Assembly (NCBI GenBank): GCA_963729445.1 | Contig: CAVSNU010000002.1 | Location: 62,001-126,000, forward strand | Length of the DNA stretch: 64,000 nucleotides | DNA from: JACCZH01 sp963729445 | GTDB taxonomy: Bacteria > Chloroflexota > Chloroflexia > Thermomicrobiales > CFX8 | Direction of reading: 5' to 3' | The notes under the pieces: generated by a model | What the model was told of the DNA's origin: nothing | What the model saw: only the letters and a program-made list of their open reading frames with translations | The model's database searches: none | Program-made: the position numbers and the translations under genes | In this document: piece after piece, positions 9,170 through 17,531 of the stretch | Layout: each line of letters opens with the position of its first letter | Position numbering within the stretch: the stretch's first letter is position 1

Positions 9170-10342
9170 ATGCTAACGAACGTTCCGGCGACTGACATCG
9201 TCATGCTCGGTACCTTTGCGGCGTGGAACCTTGGCACAATCCAGGCGCGAGCGCTCCCGTTGGCCGCGGAGCTGCGCTATGCGGGAATCCGGACTGCCAT
9301 CGTCGTTACGCCATGGGACAGGCCCGCTGAGGCTGGGATCGTGGATGTCATCGACGGCGTACCCATCATCAACACCAGGTCGGCATCAGCCACCATGCCT
9401 CTCGCGGCTATTCGCGAACAGGTCAACTGGACACGCGCGCTCGCGCCGTCTGTCCTGCATGTCTTCAAACCCAAAGGGTTCGGTGGATTCACCGGCCGCT
9501 TGCTGAGCGGAGCTATTCCACTCGTCGTCGACTCGGATGACTGGGAGGGTGACGGTGGATGGAATCAGGCGGCTGGATACGGGCGTCTCCAACGCCGCGT
9601 TTTCCAGTATCAGGAGCAGGATCTATTGCGCCGTGCCGCCCATGTCACAACTGCGAGCTCGTTGCTGACCGGGCGCGCTCGTGAAATGCGCAACGGACCC
9701 AACGACGAAACAGTCCACATGATCCCGAACGGCATCAGACGGAGCAGGTGGAACGAGCTGTCAAGCGCTCGACAAGCAGCCCCTGCGACCGCTGACCCAC
9801 CAGTGATTCTGCTGTACTCGCGCTTCGCCGAGTTCGAAGGCGATTGGCTCGCCTCGTTCGTCAGCGCGTTAATGACACTAACCGATCGCGAGCTCGTCGT
9901 GCGCGTCGTCGGAAATGCCGAGAATCAGCATCCACCTGCGGTTTCGGGCTCCCGTATTCGCGTAGATTTTATGGGATATGTCTCTTGGGAGGCGCTGCCC
10001 GCCCTCCTCGGAACCAGTACCCTCGCAGTCTATCCTTATCGGGATTCGCTTGTCACTCGCTCCAAGCAGTCGGTAAAACTCCTGGAGCAAATGGCGGCCG
10101 GCTGCCCGGTCGTCGCGTCTGACGTAGGCGACATCGCCGTGACGCTGGGAGAGGCCGGATTGGTTCTACCGGACGCTGTGCCGGAGAGCTTTGCCCGGGC
10201 AACTGTGGAACTTCTGGAGCAACCGGGGCGTCTAGCGACAATGAGCGCCGTCGGGATGGAGCGTATACACTCCCGTTTTCTATTCGAAGATTTGGCGCGT
10301 GATCTGCTCGAGGTTTACCGTAGCGCCGGTCTCCAACGTTAG
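9170..10342 (+). CDS. Glycosyltransferase (GT4-like, GT-B fold)
   Basis: The 390-residue product looks like a GT-B enzyme: an N-terminal acceptor domain (VMLGTFAAWNLGTIQARALPLA), an IPNGI motif at mid-protein and a C-terminal donor domain ending in SVKLLEQMAAGCPVVASDVG, the E-x7-E-like region of family 4. It probably moves a sugar from a nucleotide donor to a lipid or polysaccharide at the cytoplasmic face of the membrane; the substrate cannot be told. ATG 9170 is preferred over an upstream TTG at 9134. It is followed by a VanZ-like gene and a GT-C-type membrane protein, suggesting an envelope glycan locus. Confidence 0.75.
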   Translation: MLTNVPATDIVMLGTFAAWNLGTIQARALPLAAELRYAGIRTAIVVTPWDRPAEAGIVDVIDGVPIINTRSASATMPLAAIREQVNWTRALAPSVLHVFKPKGFGGFTGRLLSGAIPLVVDSDDWEGDGGWNQAAGYGRLQRRVFQYQEQDLLRRAAHVTTASSLLTGRAREMRNGPNDETVHMIPNGIRRSRWNELSSARQAAPATADPPVILLYSRFAEFEGDWLASFVSALMTLTDRELVVRVVGNAENQHPPAVSGSRIRVDFMGYVSWEALPALLGTSTLAVYPYRDSLVTRSKQSVKLLEQMAAGCPVVASDVGDIAVTLGEAGLVLPDAVPESFARATVELLEQPGRLATMSAVGMERIHSRFLFEDLARDLLEVYRSAGLQR

Positions 10343-10353
10343 ATAGAGCATAG

Positions 10354-10737
10354 GTGCAACTCCGCATCGTTAGAATCATCCCAGCGATACTCTTGATGTT
10401 GGGCATATTCATGCTGTCATCGCAGAGCAGGGTACCTCAGGCGCCCGGACTTTCCGGTCAGTTCACGGCGGTGGCGGGACATTTCGTGGCCTACGCGGCG
10501 CTCGCGGTGCTGATCGCCTGGGGCATCGGAGCTTCCTTCGACCGGGTCTCGCGGCGCACGGTTCTCGCCTACTTCCTGACCGTCCTCTATGGGATCAGCG
10601 ACGAAATCCACCAGTCATTCGTCCCCGGCCGGTACGCAACTGTCGAGGATGTGCTCATTGACGCCGCTGGCGCCGCGATCGGGCTTGCAGCAATGCACGT
10701 GCTCGCCAGGCGTAGTCAGGAACGGGCGGCCACGTGA
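10354..10737 (+). CDS. VanZ-like family membrane protein
   Basis: The 127-residue protein has four predicted membrane helices and the VanZ signature: LSSQS after the first helix, a conserved His in GHFVAYAALAVL and the YGISDEIHQSFVPGR loop followed by EDVLIDAAGAAIG. VanZ-like proteins are linked to teicoplanin resistance in enterococci, but most family members have no known role. The start is GTG 10354. Its stop overlaps the GTG of the next gene (GTGA), so the two are probably translationally coupled. Confidence 0.85.
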   Translation: MQLRIVRIIPAILLMLGIFMLSSQSRVPQAPGLSGQFTAVAGHFVAYAALAVLIAWGIGASFDRVSRRTVLAYFLTVLYGISDEIHQSFVPGRYATVEDVLIDAAGAAIGLAAMHVLARRSQERAAT

Positions 10738-12161
10738 ATGGCCGCGACAAGCGTACGCTGCTCATCGTGATGGCGCTGGCAGGCAGCTTCTACCTTGCCA
10801 TGCTCCCAACGATATTTCGCCACCTCAATCCTGTCACCGGGGACGAGCCCTTCTACATCATGACCGCCATAAGCATGGTGCGAGACCGGGATCTGGACGA
10901 GACCAACAATTATGAGAATCGTCATTACGAAGAGTTCTACCCGGATGCTGCGTTCGCGCCAGACTGGAAAGGCTGGCCTTCGTTTCCCACAACCCTGCCA
11001 CCCCATCCCGCGGTAAGCGAACGACCCGGCCTGTATACAAAACATGGGCTCGGGTTATCAATGTTGATCGCGCTGCCATACGAGATCGCCGGGCGACCAG
11101 GGGCCGCGCTCGTGGTGACGCTGTTCGCGGTCCTGCTCGCGGGGCAGATGTTCATGCTCGCCCGGGAATCAGGCGCGACTCGCGAACTGGCCGCACTGCT
11201 TGCGGCTGGACTCGCGATTGCCCTGCCGATCGCACCCTACGCGGCGTTGATCTTCCCCGAAATTCCGGCCGCGCTGCTCATCGTCTATGCGCTGCGCCGG
11301 CTCTCCACGGACTGCAACAGCCTCGTGCAGTGGATCGCTACCGGCACAGCCGTCGGATTCTTACCGTGGCTTCATCAGCGATTTGCAGTCATGTCGGTGG
11401 TTTTCACGCTCGCGATCCTCATCGAGCTGTGGCGCAATCGGTCTCTTCAGACCGCGTCAGCGCTCGCACCCGTAGCGATTGGCGGTTTGAGCCTGCTCCT
11501 CTACAACCAGTGGCTTTACGGACAACCTACCCAGAATACCGAGGACCATGCTGGATTCAGTGGGCTGGCCGGCACCGTCAACGGGGCCGCGGGACTGTTG
11601 CTCGACGCCCAATGGGGGCTTCTGATCGCCGCGCCATTCCTCATCTTCGGTATCGCTGCCCTGCCCCACTGGTTTCGACATGACCGGCGGCGGGCTACCC
11701 TCGCCATCGCCGCGACGATGCCATATCTTGTTGTCGTGGCTGCGTACCAGGTGTGGTGGGGCGAATGGGGACCTCCGGCGCGGTACCTCGTGCCCATCGT
11801 CCCGCTGCTCGCCGCCCCGCTGGGAGCGTGGATCGTTCGAGCAACGAGAGCTCAACGCCTCACGGTCGCATTGCTCTGGGGAATTGGCATGCTGTTCACC
11901 CTAGTTGGATTTATCAATCCACAGCGCTTCTACCACCACCCTGATGGAGTGAACAAGGTCTACGTTGAGCTCGGTAGAGCCCTGGGGATCGACCTCGCCG
12001 GACCGCTGACGGCTTTCCAGCCCTATGCGCAAGACCCCTTCTTCTCGCGCCTGGCATGGACGTGCGGTACGCTGCTCGTGCTATTGGGAGTGATTTACTG
12101 GGTTAACGTTCGTGAGCGGGCGACTGATCGTCAACGCCTTACAACCCGCACGGCCGATTGA
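10734..12161 (+). CDS. Polytopic GT-C-type glycosyltransferase-like membrane protein
   Basis: The 475-residue product has about ten hydrophobic helices. After the first helix comes an acidic pair in NPVTGDEPFYIMTA, in the place where GT-C enzymes (dolichyl-phosphate mannosyltransferase/ArnT types) carry catalytic Asp/Glu. Such enzymes use polyprenyl-phosphate sugars outside the membrane. No more specific family signature can be read, and transport or another role is possible. GTG 10734 overlaps the stop of the VanZ-like gene. A 113-base gap separates it from the next gene. Confidence 0.6.
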   Translation: MNGRDKRTLLIVMALAGSFYLAMLPTIFRHLNPVTGDEPFYIMTAISMVRDRDLDETNNYENRHYEEFYPDAAFAPDWKGWPSFPTTLPPHPAVSERPGLYTKHGLGLSMLIALPYEIAGRPGAALVVTLFAVLLAGQMFMLARESGATRELAALLAAGLAIALPIAPYAALIFPEIPAALLIVYALRRLSTDCNSLVQWIATGTAVGFLPWLHQRFAVMSVVFTLAILIELWRNRSLQTASALAPVAIGGLSLLLYNQWLYGQPTQNTEDHAGFSGLAGTVNGAAGLLLDAQWGLLIAAPFLIFGIAALPHWFRHDRRRATLAIAATMPYLVVVAAYQVWWGEWGPPARYLVPIVPLLAAPLGAWIVRATRAQRLTVALLWGIGMLFTLVGFINPQRFYHHPDGVNKVYVELGRALGIDLAGPLTAFQPYAQDPFFSRLAWTCGTLLVLLGVIYWVNVRERATDRQRLTTRTAD

Positions 12162-12280
12162 CCCGGCAGCCCGGCGGCGCTATCATCCCAATCAGAAGAA
12201 GATGCAATTCTCACGTATCGGGTAGACCGAAGCACTTCCGAACTGACCTGGGCCATCAACGCTAACAGAGAGGAATGCCG

Positions 12281-12940
12281 GTGAACATCGGCAGAGCGTT
12301 CACGTTCTTTCTTGATGACCCGGAGTGGATCAAGAAGGTGCTCCTCGGCACGCTGATTTCGCTGATTCCGCTGGTCGGAAGCTTCATCATATTCGGCTGG
12401 GCACTCGCAGTCGTCCGTAACGTGTACGAGGGAGCCGACACGCGACTACCCGAGTGGGACGATCTCGGTGGCTATCTGGTGCGTGGATTCATTGCATGGG
12501 TAGGCGCGTTGTTGTGGTCACTTCCCGTAATCGCACTGTACACGTGCATTGGAATCAGTTTTGCGATAGTCAGCGACTCAGACGTCGCGACGGCATTGCT
12601 GGTTCTGATCACACTCGTCCTCAGTGTCCTGGCCGTCGCGTATCTGGCGTTGTTCATCCCGGTCCCAGTCGCCCGCTACGCCATCAGGAACGACTTCAAC
12701 GCGATGTTTGAATTCAACGAGATCTTCGCCGAGGTCCGCCGTGGATTAGGGGCACTGTTGAGTGCGTTGGTAGTCTGGCTCGTCGCATCTCTGGTCGTTG
12801 CCCCGATCGGGCTACTCGCGTGCTTCGTTGGCGTGTACGTCACTACGACGCTGTCGTACTTGATGGTCGCTCATGCCGTGGGGCAAGCATATCGCGAGAT
12901 CGACCGTCCGGCTCCTTTGCGACCTGCGCCAGCGTTCTAG
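12281..12940 (+). CDS. DUF4013 domain membrane protein
   Basis: About 219 residues with five or six membrane helices. The N-terminal block (FFLDDPEWIKKVLLGTLI, then IPLVGSFIIFGWAL and RLPEWDDLGGYLVRG) matches DUF4013, an uncharacterised membrane family common in archaea and Chloroflexota. Two starts are possible: ATG 12275 lies directly on the AGAGAGGA sequence, while GTG 12281 has that site at a proper six-base distance, so GTG is preferred. It seems to stand alone between the glycosyltransferase group and a DUF4126 gene. Confidence 0.75.
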   Translation: MNIGRAFTFFLDDPEWIKKVLLGTLISLIPLVGSFIIFGWALAVVRNVYEGADTRLPEWDDLGGYLVRGFIAWVGALLWSLPVIALYTCIGISFAIVSDSDVATALLVLITLVLSVLAVAYLALFIPVPVARYAIRNDFNAMFEFNEIFAEVRRGLGALLSALVVWLVASLVVAPIGLLACFVGVYVTTTLSYLMVAHAVGQAYREIDRPAPLRPAPAF

Positions 12941-12975
12941 CTTGGACTATCAGATGCCTAGATGCGGGTTGACTA

Positions 12976-13548
12976 ATGTTTGAACTTTTGACCGGCATGG
13001 GACTCGCGATGCCGGCAGGTCTCAATGCCTATATTCCCTTACTCGCAGTCGGCATCGCCGACCGCTATTTCGGCTTGATCAACCTCGCCGCGCCCTACGA
13101 TCTCATCGCGACCCCGGGCGGGATCGCCATAATCTCAGTGCTGCTGTTGATCGAGGTCGTGGCGGACAAGATTCCGCTCATCGACCATTTGAACGACCTC
13201 CTGAACTCCGCCGTCCGTCCAACCGCCGGCGCGATTGTCCTCATGGCGAGCACAGACGCTGTCGATTACGTAAACCCTATCTTCGCCATGGTGCTCGGTC
13301 TCGTTCTGGCAGGCGGGATACACACCATCAAAACGGCGGTCAGGCCGGGAGTTACGGCTACAACTGGTGGTGTGGGGAATCCAATCGTCAGCGCCGCTGA
13401 AGATGGTGCGGCGATCGGACTGTCAATCATCGCGTTACTCGCGCCGGTGCTGGTCGCGTTCATGCTCGTTGCGCTGGTGGTTGGATTGATCTGGCTTCTA
13501 CATGTCCGCCGGAGCCGCAGGGTAGCCTCTGAGACACGTGGTGCCTGA
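12976..13548 (+). CDS. DUF4126 domain membrane protein
   Basis: A 190-residue protein with about five hydrophobic segments. It begins FELLTGMGLAMPAGLNAYIPLL and contains ADKIPLIDHLNDLLNS and RPTAGAIVLMAS, the typical DUF4126 pattern, where an amphipathic loop with a conserved Asp-Lys follows the second helix. Function is unknown. It begins 35 bases after the DUF4013 gene on the same strand; both are small membrane proteins of unknown function and may share a transcript. Confidence 0.8.
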   Translation: MFELLTGMGLAMPAGLNAYIPLLAVGIADRYFGLINLAAPYDLIATPGGIAIISVLLLIEVVADKIPLIDHLNDLLNSAVRPTAGAIVLMASTDAVDYVNPIFAMVLGLVLAGGIHTIKTAVRPGVTATTGGVGNPIVSAAEDGAAIGLSIIALLAPVLVAFMLVALVVGLIWLLHVRRSRRVASETRGA

Positions 13549-13560
13549 CCTCATCTCACC

Positions 13561-13589
13561 TTGCGTCCACTCGACTCAAGGTTTATACT
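13561..13589 (+). promoter_or_regulatory. Putative promoter of the DnaJ-like gene
   Basis: TTGCGT (13561-13566) and TATACT (13584-13589) are separated by 17 bases and lie about 40 bases upstream of the ATG at 13630. No CIRCE-type inverted repeat is seen next to it. Confidence 0.5.
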
Positions 13590-13629
13590 CGATTTAATAC
13601 AATCTCGTATAGCAAAGAAGTTGACTGCC

Positions 13630-14691
13630 ATGGAATTCAAAGACTATTACCAGGTGCTTGGCGTGCCGCGGAACGCAGACGACCCGACCATCAAGAAGGC
13701 GTATCGAGCACTCGCCCGAAAATTCCATCCGGACGTCAATGCAGACGCCTCGAGTGAGGAACGCTTCAAAGCGATCAACGAGGCGTACCAAGTGCTCTCA
13801 GACCCAGAGAAGCGCGCGAAGTATGACCGCTTCGGGTCAGATTGGGACCGCTTCCAGACCGCGCCGGAGACGCATGGCGCCGGCCAGGCGGACTTCAGCG
13901 AGTGGTTCCGTCAAGCTGGAGCCAGCCGGGGTGGCCCTGACGTCCGCTTTGATGTCAATGGCGCCGAGGCGAGCGGGTTCTCCGATTTCTTCGATCTGCT
14001 CTTCGGCTCGCGCAGTCAGGGTCAACGTGGTCCAGACATCCGCCAGGCCCGGCGCGCACCCGAGCGAGGTCAGGATCAGGAGGTACCGATACAGTTGTCG
14101 CTGTCGGAAGCCCTCAGTGGTACGACACGCCTCTTCGAGCTCGCGATCCCGGACCCCTGCCCGACCTGCAACGGCGGCCGTTCGAATGGTTTTGGTAGAT
14201 GTCAGACGTGTAACGGGTCAGGCAACGTCACCCGCAAGAGCAAGATCGAGGTGACGATCCCTGCCGGCGTTCGTGAGGATTCGCGCATCCGCGTGTCAGG
14301 CAAGGGAAGTCCTGGCGCGAATGGCGGCAAGGCTGGCGATGTTCTCCTGCGCGTGCACTTGAAGCGCCACCCGCGATTCGAGCTGGATGGTAACAACCTG
14401 AAAGCGACGTTGGAAGTCCCGTTGTATACGGCGGTGCTGGGTGGCGAAGCGGTCCTCGAGACACTTGACGGCAAGCGCATCGCCGTCGCTGTTCAGCCCG
14501 AGACGCAGAATGGCCAGACGATCCGCTTGCGTGGCCAGGGTTGGCCGGAGAAGATTGGCAGCTCGAAGCGCGGTGACCTTATCGCGAAAGTGCAGGTGCA
14601 GATTCCAACTGGTCTTGACCTTCGCGAGCGAGACCTCTTCGAGCAGCTACGTGCCCATCGTGTCCCCGAAAAGGTCGCGCCGGTCGCGTGA
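13630..14691 (+). CDS. DnaJ/CbpA-type co-chaperone with a half zinc finger
   Basis: The 353-residue product has a J domain with HPD (KFHPDVNAD), a Gly/Asp-rich linker and the two beta-barrel substrate domains of class I/II J proteins. J proteins stimulate DnaK ATPase and deliver clients. Only two CxxCxG motifs are present (Cys177/180 and Cys191/194), enough for one zinc site; canonical DnaJ has four. It is thus intermediate between DnaJ and CbpA. ATG 13630 is chosen because it begins the J domain (MEFKDYYQVLGV) and the longer frame from TTG 13561 runs through a promoter. No dnaK or grpE lies nearby; purA follows 64 bases later. Confidence 0.88.
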   Translation: MEFKDYYQVLGVPRNADDPTIKKAYRALARKFHPDVNADASSEERFKAINEAYQVLSDPEKRAKYDRFGSDWDRFQTAPETHGAGQADFSEWFRQAGASRGGPDVRFDVNGAEASGFSDFFDLLFGSRSQGQRGPDIRQARRAPERGQDQEVPIQLSLSEALSGTTRLFELAIPDPCPTCNGGRSNGFGRCQTCNGSGNVTRKSKIEVTIPAGVREDSRIRVSGKGSPGANGGKAGDVLLRVHLKRHPRFELDGNNLKATLEVPLYTAVLGGEAVLETLDGKRIAVAVQPETQNGQTIRLRGQGWPEKIGSSKRGDLIAKVQVQIPTGLDLRERDLFEQLRAHRVPEKVAPVA

Positions 14692-14755
14692 TAGAATCCT
14701 CGGTTGGTAGCGACCACAAGTTCCGTTAACGCTCACTAGACTTGGAGCCAAACTC

Positions 14756-16039
14756 ATGGCAGTAACGATCGTGCTGGGCGGCCAGTGGGGCGACGAAGGC
14801 AAGGGCAAAGTTATCGACGCCCTCGCAACAAGCGCCGACATGGTTGTCCGAGCCAACGGTGGGGCGAACGCGGGTCATACCGTCGTTACCGACCAGGGAG
14901 TCTTCAAGTTCCACCTCATCCCATCCGGAATCCTCCACCCCGACTGCTCCTGCATGATCGGTGCGGGAGTTGTCATCGACCCTGAGACGCTGTTCCGGGA
15001 ACTGGATCAGCTCCACGAGCGCGGGATCGACTCATCGTCGTTGCGGGTATCAAATCGTTGTCATCTCATCATGCCCTACCACCCCGTCCTCGACACGCTG
15101 GAAGAGCTTCGGCGCGGCGACGACCGCATCGGCACGACCCAGCGCGGCATGGGACCCTGCTACGCGGACAAAGCTGCTCGCCGGGGGATTCGAGTCGCTG
15201 ACATCTCTGACCCGGAATATCTTCGCCGGCGGCTGGAGCCAATCCTGCGCGAGAAGAATGAAATTCTCACGAAGATCTACGGTCATGAGCCATACGACCT
15301 GATTCAACTGGCGGAGCAGTACGCTGAGTATGGCGAGCGGCTCGCGCCGTATGTCGCCAACACCGAGATGCTGGTTCAGGACGCGATTGCTGCCGGCGAG
15401 AACGTGTTGCTCGAGGGCGCACAGGCCGTCATGCTCGACATCGACTATGGCAGCTATCCGTTTGTGACGTCATCCTCTCCAACGGCCGCTGGAGTGTGCC
15501 AGGGCGCGGGCGTGGGCCCAACGCAGGTGGATCGAATCGTCGCCGTGTACAAGGCGTACACCACTCGTGTCGGGGCGGGAGCTTTCCCGACTGAGCTCCA
15601 CGACGCCGTTGGCGAGCACCTTCGCGAACGCGGCGCCGAGTTTGGCACGACGACCGGCAGACCGCGCCGGACGGGTTGGTTTGACGCCGTCGTCGCGCGC
15701 TATAGCGCCCGGTTGAACGGTGTCACCGAGATCGCCTTGACGAAGTTCGACATCCTTGACCAGGTCGAGACCATCCGCGTCTGTGTCGCCTACCGTCTGG
15801 ACGGCGAGATCATTAACACGCCCCCGGCCCGTATTGAAGATTACGATCGCGTCGAGCCGGTCTACGAAGAACTCCCCGGCTGGTTGCAGGACACGTCCAG
15901 CACCCGTTCGATGGAAGATCTACCTCCAAATGCGCGTCTATATATCGAGCGGATCGAGGAGCTGATTGGCGCTCAGGTGCGATTCATCGGTGTGGGGCCA
16001 CACCGGCGGCAGATCTTCGAAAGCGGTTACGCGGCCTAA
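14756..16039 (+). CDS. purA: Adenylosuccinate synthase
   Basis: PurA joins IMP and aspartate using GTP to make adenylosuccinate, the first committed step to AMP. The 427-residue product has the GTP-binding start VLGGQWGDEGKGK, the NGGANAGHTVV loop with the catalytic His, GIGTTQRGMGPCYADK-like residues, and the C-terminal TTTGRPRRTGWFD block that binds aspartate. Length and motifs are complete. GGAG lies upstream of ATG 14756. It is followed 33 bases later by fabZ and then by glycosyltransferase genes, a grouping that suggests co-transcription but not a shared pathway. Confidence 0.97.
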   Translation: MAVTIVLGGQWGDEGKGKVIDALATSADMVVRANGGANAGHTVVTDQGVFKFHLIPSGILHPDCSCMIGAGVVIDPETLFRELDQLHERGIDSSSLRVSNRCHLIMPYHPVLDTLEELRRGDDRIGTTQRGMGPCYADKAARRGIRVADISDPEYLRRRLEPILREKNEILTKIYGHEPYDLIQLAEQYAEYGERLAPYVANTEMLVQDAIAAGENVLLEGAQAVMLDIDYGSYPFVTSSSPTAAGVCQGAGVGPTQVDRIVAVYKAYTTRVGAGAFPTELHDAVGEHLRERGAEFGTTTGRPRRTGWFDAVVARYSARLNGVTEIALTKFDILDQVETIRVCVAYRLDGEIINTPPARIEDYDRVEPVYEELPGWLQDTSSTRSMEDLPPNARLYIERIEELIGAQVRFIGVGPHRRQIFESGYAA

Positions 16040-16072
16040 GGACAACGCAACGAGAGAACGGACGGACGGCTC

Positions 16073-16507
16073 ATGCTCGATGCTCAGCAGATTCAGGCGA
16101 TCATTCCCCACCGCTTCCCATTTCTTCTAGTGGATCGAATCATTGAGATCGAGTACGGAGTCCGGGCCGTCGGCATCAAGAACGTCACGATCAACGAACC
16201 CTTTTTCCAGGGGCACTTCCCGACGTACCCTGTGATGCCCGGCGTGCTGATCGTGGAGGCGTTGGCGCAGGTCGGAGCCGTTGCGCTGTTGGGCACCGAG
16301 GAGCACAAGGGCAAGATGGCGTTCTTTGCCGGCATCGATGGTGTGCGCTTCAAGCGGCAGGTGCGACCAGGCGACACCCTGACCCTTGAAGTCGAGATAG
16401 GCCGGATGCGTCGCGGTGTTGGTAGCGGCACAGCCAGGGCCACTGTCGATGGTGAACTTGCCGTACGCGGCGAGCTGATGTTTGCAGTCGCCGACCTTTC
16501 GCTATAG
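16073..16507 (+). CDS. fabZ: 3-hydroxyacyl-[ACP] dehydratase FabZ
   Basis: FabZ dehydrates beta-hydroxyacyl-ACP in type II fatty acid synthesis. The 144-residue hot-dog-fold protein has PHRFPFLLVDRI at the N-terminus, catalytic His48 in FFQGHFPTYPVMPGV and Glu62 in LIVEALAQ. In Proteobacteria fabZ often sits with lipid A genes; here it is two bases before a GT9 (heptosyltransferase-type) gene, although Chloroflexota are generally thought to lack classical LPS. It might therefore serve both membrane lipid synthesis and a glycolipid locus; the latter is inference. Confidence 0.95.
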   Translation: MLDAQQIQAIIPHRFPFLLVDRIIEIEYGVRAVGIKNVTINEPFFQGHFPTYPVMPGVLIVEALAQVGAVALLGTEEHKGKMAFFAGIDGVRFKRQVRPGDTLTLEVEIGRMRRGVGSGTARATVDGELAVRGELMFAVADLSL

Positions 16508-16509
16508 AG

Positions 16510-17523
16510 ATGAGCGCTCAGAAGGCAGAACATGCACCACTCACCATCGCAGTCGTCAAACCCTGCTGCATTGGCGACTGCGTCATGGCTCTCCCGGCAA
16601 TTGAGTCTCTGGCCGCCGCATTTCCACTCGCTCATATCCATGCTTTCGCCGGCCGCCACTCGGCTCCTGTCTTCCGAGCCAGCGAGCACGTCTCGCGCGT
16701 CTATCTCACTCCTGACCAGCTCAGCGCGTCCAGGATGCCGGGCATGGCCTGGAACCTGCGCACCGCCGGGCACGACTGGATAGTCGTGCTCGACCGTTCG
16801 CGATGGCTGATCGCGGCGGCTCGCAGCGCTGCGCCAGGTCGACTGGTCAAGCTGTCCGCTGATAAGTCGACACCGGGCCACGAAATCGATGTCTACCTGA
16901 ACGCGATTGCCCAGGCCGGCGTCGATACTCCCTTCAACGTGCCGCACCTGAGCCCAGGAGCTGAGGCACGCGAGTCCGCGCAGTGCGCTCTCGAGAGCGT
17001 GGGTTCGGAGTTTTATGTTCTGCAGCCTGGAGGAGCCGAGAATCCCGGCGCGACCATGCTCGACAAGCGCTGGCCCGCGGGGCGGTACGTTACCCTTGCC
17101 CGTAAGCTGTCCAAGCAAGGGCTGCGGCCTGTCTTGACGGGTGGCCCGTCGGACGTGGGTCTCTGTCAAGAGATCGCGGACAAGCTATCCGATCTGCGAC
17201 CCGTTGTCCTTGCCGGGAAACTGGATCTCATGCCGACTGCCGCAGTCATTGAGAGAGCACGACTGTATGTCGGTGCAGACACCGGCATGAGCCACCTCGC
17301 TTCCGCGGTTGGTGCTCCAACCATCGCGATTTTTGGCCCAACGAATCCTCTCCGTTACGCTCCCCGTGGTCAGCGCGTCGCCGTCCTGGCACCACCACGC
17401 TCGCGCGCGTTGCCCGATGTCGATCTCCGCAAGCCGCAAGGTTTGACCGGCCGGCCATCGACGGCTGAGGTCTCGGTTGAGGAAGTTCTCGTCGCGTGCG
17501 ATGATCTCATGGCACGGCGATAG
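16510..17523 (+). CDS. Glycosyltransferase family 9 protein (heptosyltransferase-like)
   Basis: The 337-residue product has the family 9 pattern: an N-terminal VVKPCCIGDCVMALPAIESL, a middle FYVLQPGGAENPGATMLDKRWP nucleotide-sugar region (QPGG...W), and a C-terminal VGADTGMSHLASAVGAPTIAIFG, the most conserved block of ADP-heptose:LPS heptosyltransferases. In this lineage the donor need not be ADP-heptose. It follows fabZ by two bases and precedes a second GT9 by eight, so translation is probably coupled along the cluster. Confidence 0.85.
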   Translation: MSAQKAEHAPLTIAVVKPCCIGDCVMALPAIESLAAAFPLAHIHAFAGRHSAPVFRASEHVSRVYLTPDQLSASRMPGMAWNLRTAGHDWIVVLDRSRWLIAAARSAAPGRLVKLSADKSTPGHEIDVYLNAIAQAGVDTPFNVPHLSPGAEARESAQCALESVGSEFYVLQPGGAENPGATMLDKRWPAGRYVTLARKLSKQGLRPVLTGGPSDVGLCQEIADKLSDLRPVVLAGKLDLMPTAAVIERARLYVGADTGMSHLASAVGAPTIAIFGPTNPLRYAPRGQRVAVLAPPRSRALPDVDLRKPQGLTGRPSTAEVSVEEVLVACDDLMARR

Positions 17524-17531
17524 GATGGCCC

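Noticed and set aside
13561..13629. N-terminal extension of the DnaJ-like protein from TTG 13561
   Set aside because: The stretch holds a promoter-like TTGCGT-17-TATACT, and J proteins begin right at the J domain, as with ATG 13630.
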